A stretch of DNA of 64,000 nt from Bacteroides sp. (GTDB taxonomy: Bacteria; Bacteroidota; Bacteroidia; Bacteroidales; Bacteroidaceae), in the NCBI GenBank assembly GCA_021202275.1, contig JAJQDI010000026.1, forward strand, positions 196,169-260,168. Direction: 5' to 3'. The translations under genes and the position numbers were made by a program. Below, one piece after another: positions 61,760 through 64,000 of the stretch. Below the pieces are notes generated by a model. That model ran no database searches. It was given only the letters and a program-made list of their open reading frames with translations, and had not been told where the DNA came from. Numbering within the stretch: the stretch's first letter is position 1; each line of letters opens with the position of its first letter.

Positions 61760-63835
61760 ATGGTTGTTTGTATTGCCGAAAAGCCCTCAGTGGCACGTGA
61801 TATCGCCGAAATACTCGGTGCCCGTACCAGAAAAGAAGGATACATCGAAGGGAACGGATACCAGGTCACCTGGACATTCGGTCACCTCTGTACCCTGAAA
61901 GAACCTGCCGAATATACACCCGCCTGGAAGGCGTGGAGCCTGAGCAGCCTGCCCATGATACCTCCCCGTTTCGGGATCAAGGTGATTGAGAATCCCACCT
62001 ACGAAAAACAGTTCCGCATCATCGAAAAGCTCATGCAGGAGGCCGAGATGATCGTCAACTGCGGCGATGCCGGTCAGGAAGGGGAACTGATCCAGCGGTG
62101 GGTGATGCAGAAAGCCGGTGCCCGGTGCCCGGTGAAACGGCTGTGGATCTCTTCGCTGACCGAAGAGGCCATCAAAGAGGGATTTGCCAACCTGAAAGAC
62201 CAGTCCGACTTCCAGTCGCTCTACGAAGCCGGGCTCTCCCGTGCCATCGGCGACTGGCTGTTGGGGATGAACGCCACCCGTCTCTATACACAGAAATACG
62301 GACAGGGACGGCAGGTGCTCTCTATCGGACGGGTGCAGACCCCTACGCTGGCACTGATCGTCAACCGCCAGCTCGACATACAGAACTTTACCCCCGAACC
62401 CTACTGGGAACTGAAAACAGTGTACCGGGAAACTACCTTTGCCGCGACCAAAGGACGCTTTATGACGAAGGAAGAAGGGGAGGAGTTCCTGGAGAAGGTG
62501 AAGCAGAGCGACTTCACCGTGACCGATGTCTCCACCAAAAAAGGAGTGGAGTATGCGCCGCGCCTGTTCGACCTCACCTCCCTGCAGGTGGAGTGTAACA
62601 AGAAATTCGGCTATTCTGCCGATGATACCCTGAAACTGATCCAGTCGCTCTACGAGAAAAAGGTAGTCACCTATCCCCGTGTAGATACCACCTTCCTGAG
62701 CGACGATATGTATCCCAAATGCCCGAATATTCTGGCAGGGCTCCGGGACTATGCCGTACTCACCGCTCCGCTCTCCGGGAAGAAGATCTCCAAGACCAAA
62801 AAGGTATTCGACAACTCCAAAGTGACCGATCACCACGCCATCATCCCCACGGGAGTGTACGCGCAGAACCTGAGTGATATGGAACGCCGGGTCTACGACC
62901 GGGTGGCGCGCCGGTTCATCGCCGTCTTCTATCCGGAGTGTAAAATCTCTACCACCACCGTGCTCGGAGAGGTAGAGAAGGTCGGCTTCAAAGTGACCGG
63001 TAAGCAGATCCTCGATCCGGGATGGCGCGTGGTCTTTGCCAAAGAGCAGACCGAAGAGAAAGAGGGTGACGAAGAGAAGGTACTCCCCGCCTTTGTGGTG
63101 GGAGAGAGCGGCCCTCACGTGCCCGATCTGGCGGAGAAATGGACTCAACCTCCCAAGCTCTATACCGAAGCTACCCTGCTGCGGGCCATGGAGACCGCCG
63201 GGAAGCTGGTGGAGAACGACGAACTGCGGGATGCCCTCAAGGAGAACGGCATCGGACGGCCGTCTACCCGCGCGGCCATCATCGAAACCCTCTTCAAACG
63301 CAACTACATCCGCAAAGAAAAGAAAAACCTGGTAGCTACGCCCACAGGGGTGGAACTGGTACAGATCATCCACGAAGGATTGCTCAAATCGGCCGAGCTC
63401 ACCGGTATGTGGGAGAAGAAATTGCGGGAGATCGAACGCCGTACCTACGATGCCCACCGGTTTCTCGAAGAACTCAAACAGTTGGTCAGTGAAATCGTAT
63501 GGAATGTCTTGTCCGACAATAGCAACCGACGCATCACCCTGCAACCGGCCGAACCGGTGAAAGAAGCCCCTCGGGAAAAAGAAAAGAAGCCTGCGAAAAA
63601 ACGGGAACGCAAGCCTGCGGAGAAAAAAGCTACCGCGGCAAAGAGCAAAGCATCCGCTCAGGGAGCGACAACCCCTGCTTCGCCCGCGTCCGGTACCGTG
63701 GCTCCCCCCAACCCCACCGTTGCTGAAGGGATGCCTTGTCCGCTCTGTGGCAAAGGTACCATTCTCCGGGGAAAAACGGCTTACGGTTGTTCGGCCTGGC
63801 GCGAAGGATGTACCTACCGTCATCCTTTGGAGTAG
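61760..63835 (+). CDS. topB: DNA topoisomerase III (TopB-type) with C-terminal zinc-finger-like motif
   Basis: VVCIAEKPSVARDIAEILGA Toprim start; VLSIGRVQTPTLALIVNRQL; CPLCGKGTILRGKTAYGCSAWREGC. Confidence 0.95.
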   Translation: MVVCIAEKPSVARDIAEILGARTRKEGYIEGNGYQVTWTFGHLCTLKEPAEYTPAWKAWSLSSLPMIPPRFGIKVIENPTYEKQFRIIEKLMQEAEMIVNCGDAGQEGELIQRWVMQKAGARCPVKRLWISSLTEEAIKEGFANLKDQSDFQSLYEAGLSRAIGDWLLGMNATRLYTQKYGQGRQVLSIGRVQTPTLALIVNRQLDIQNFTPEPYWELKTVYRETTFAATKGRFMTKEEGEEFLEKVKQSDFTVTDVSTKKGVEYAPRLFDLTSLQVECNKKFGYSADDTLKLIQSLYEKKVVTYPRVDTTFLSDDMYPKCPNILAGLRDYAVLTAPLSGKKISKTKKVFDNSKVTDHHAIIPTGVYAQNLSDMERRVYDRVARRFIAVFYPECKISTTTVLGEVEKVGFKVTGKQILDPGWRVVFAKEQTEEKEGDEEKVLPAFVVGESGPHVPDLAEKWTQPPKLYTEATLLRAMETAGKLVENDELRDALKENGIGRPSTRAAIIETLFKRNYIRKEKKNLVATPTGVELVQIIHEGLLKSAELTGMWEKKLREIERRTYDAHRFLEELKQLVSEIVWNVLSDNSNRRITLQPAEPVKEAPREKEKKPAKKRERKPAEKKATAAKSKASAQGATTPASPASGTVAPPNPTVAEGMPCPLCGKGTILRGKTAYGCSAWREGCTYRHPLE

Positions 63836-64000
63836 AGGGTCTGTACCGAATGATCCCAATGATCCGGAAGGCCCGCAGAGGTGTCTGGCAGTGTGGTGCA
63901 GTGGGATTTTCGTAGGGGAAAGCCAGTCTCTCTTTTACCTGTTTACCTGGCCGGGGCAACTGATGCCGGGAAGAACATAATGACATCACTCTATCCAAAA

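Noticed and set aside
61787-63859. 690-aa minus-strand ORF antisense to topB
   Set aside because: Shadow ORF produced by codon bias of a clearly conserved topoisomerase gene; no recognisable domains.
63842-64000. Possible gene after topB
   Set aside because: Only short unsupported ORFs before the window ends.

Overview
Chromosomal window from a Bacteroidota (Bacteroidales-type) genome. Promoters follow the TAnnTTTG -7 style, and the gene content fits: SusC/SusD pairs, an HTCS regulator, LptD, mutA/mutB and AsnA. About 0-34 kb is mostly intact housekeeping sequence: nitroreductase, dnaA, MCE/MlaD, amidase, TonB receptor, BASS transporter, DUF1343, HD, lptD, ung, asnA, tRNA-Arg(CCG), pgi, gpsA, lysS, MATE, cytidylate-kinase-like, a transporter, mutA/mutB and an acyltransferase. 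A small decaying accessory patch (broken small gene, HTH gene with an amber codon, intact Fic gene) follows the tRNA. About 34.6-54 kb is a polysaccharide utilisation locus (HTCS, carboxylesterase, SusC/D, lipoprotein, two CE1-like esterases, two GH3). It carries at least five inactivating lesions, while the flanking housekeeping genes look intact. About 54.8-60.9 kb is a second, AT-richer SusC/D/lipoprotein locus bordered by a truncated GntR/FCD regulator fragment. topB closes the window. The most unusual non-coding signals are: (i) a degenerate 41-nt-period tandem repeat at two distant intergenic sites in opposite orientation; (ii) a GTAG-headed REP-like palindrome at three intergenic sites; (iii) an AAATCGT-type heptad repeat at three intergenic sites; (iv) a promoter plus terminator with no gene between them upstream of topB (sRNA candidate); (v) a structured ~160-nt leader upstream of mutA. 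I found no convincing CRISPR array, prophage or complete IS. I could not identify a complete new multi-gene system. All calls come from reading the sequence; no database search was run.
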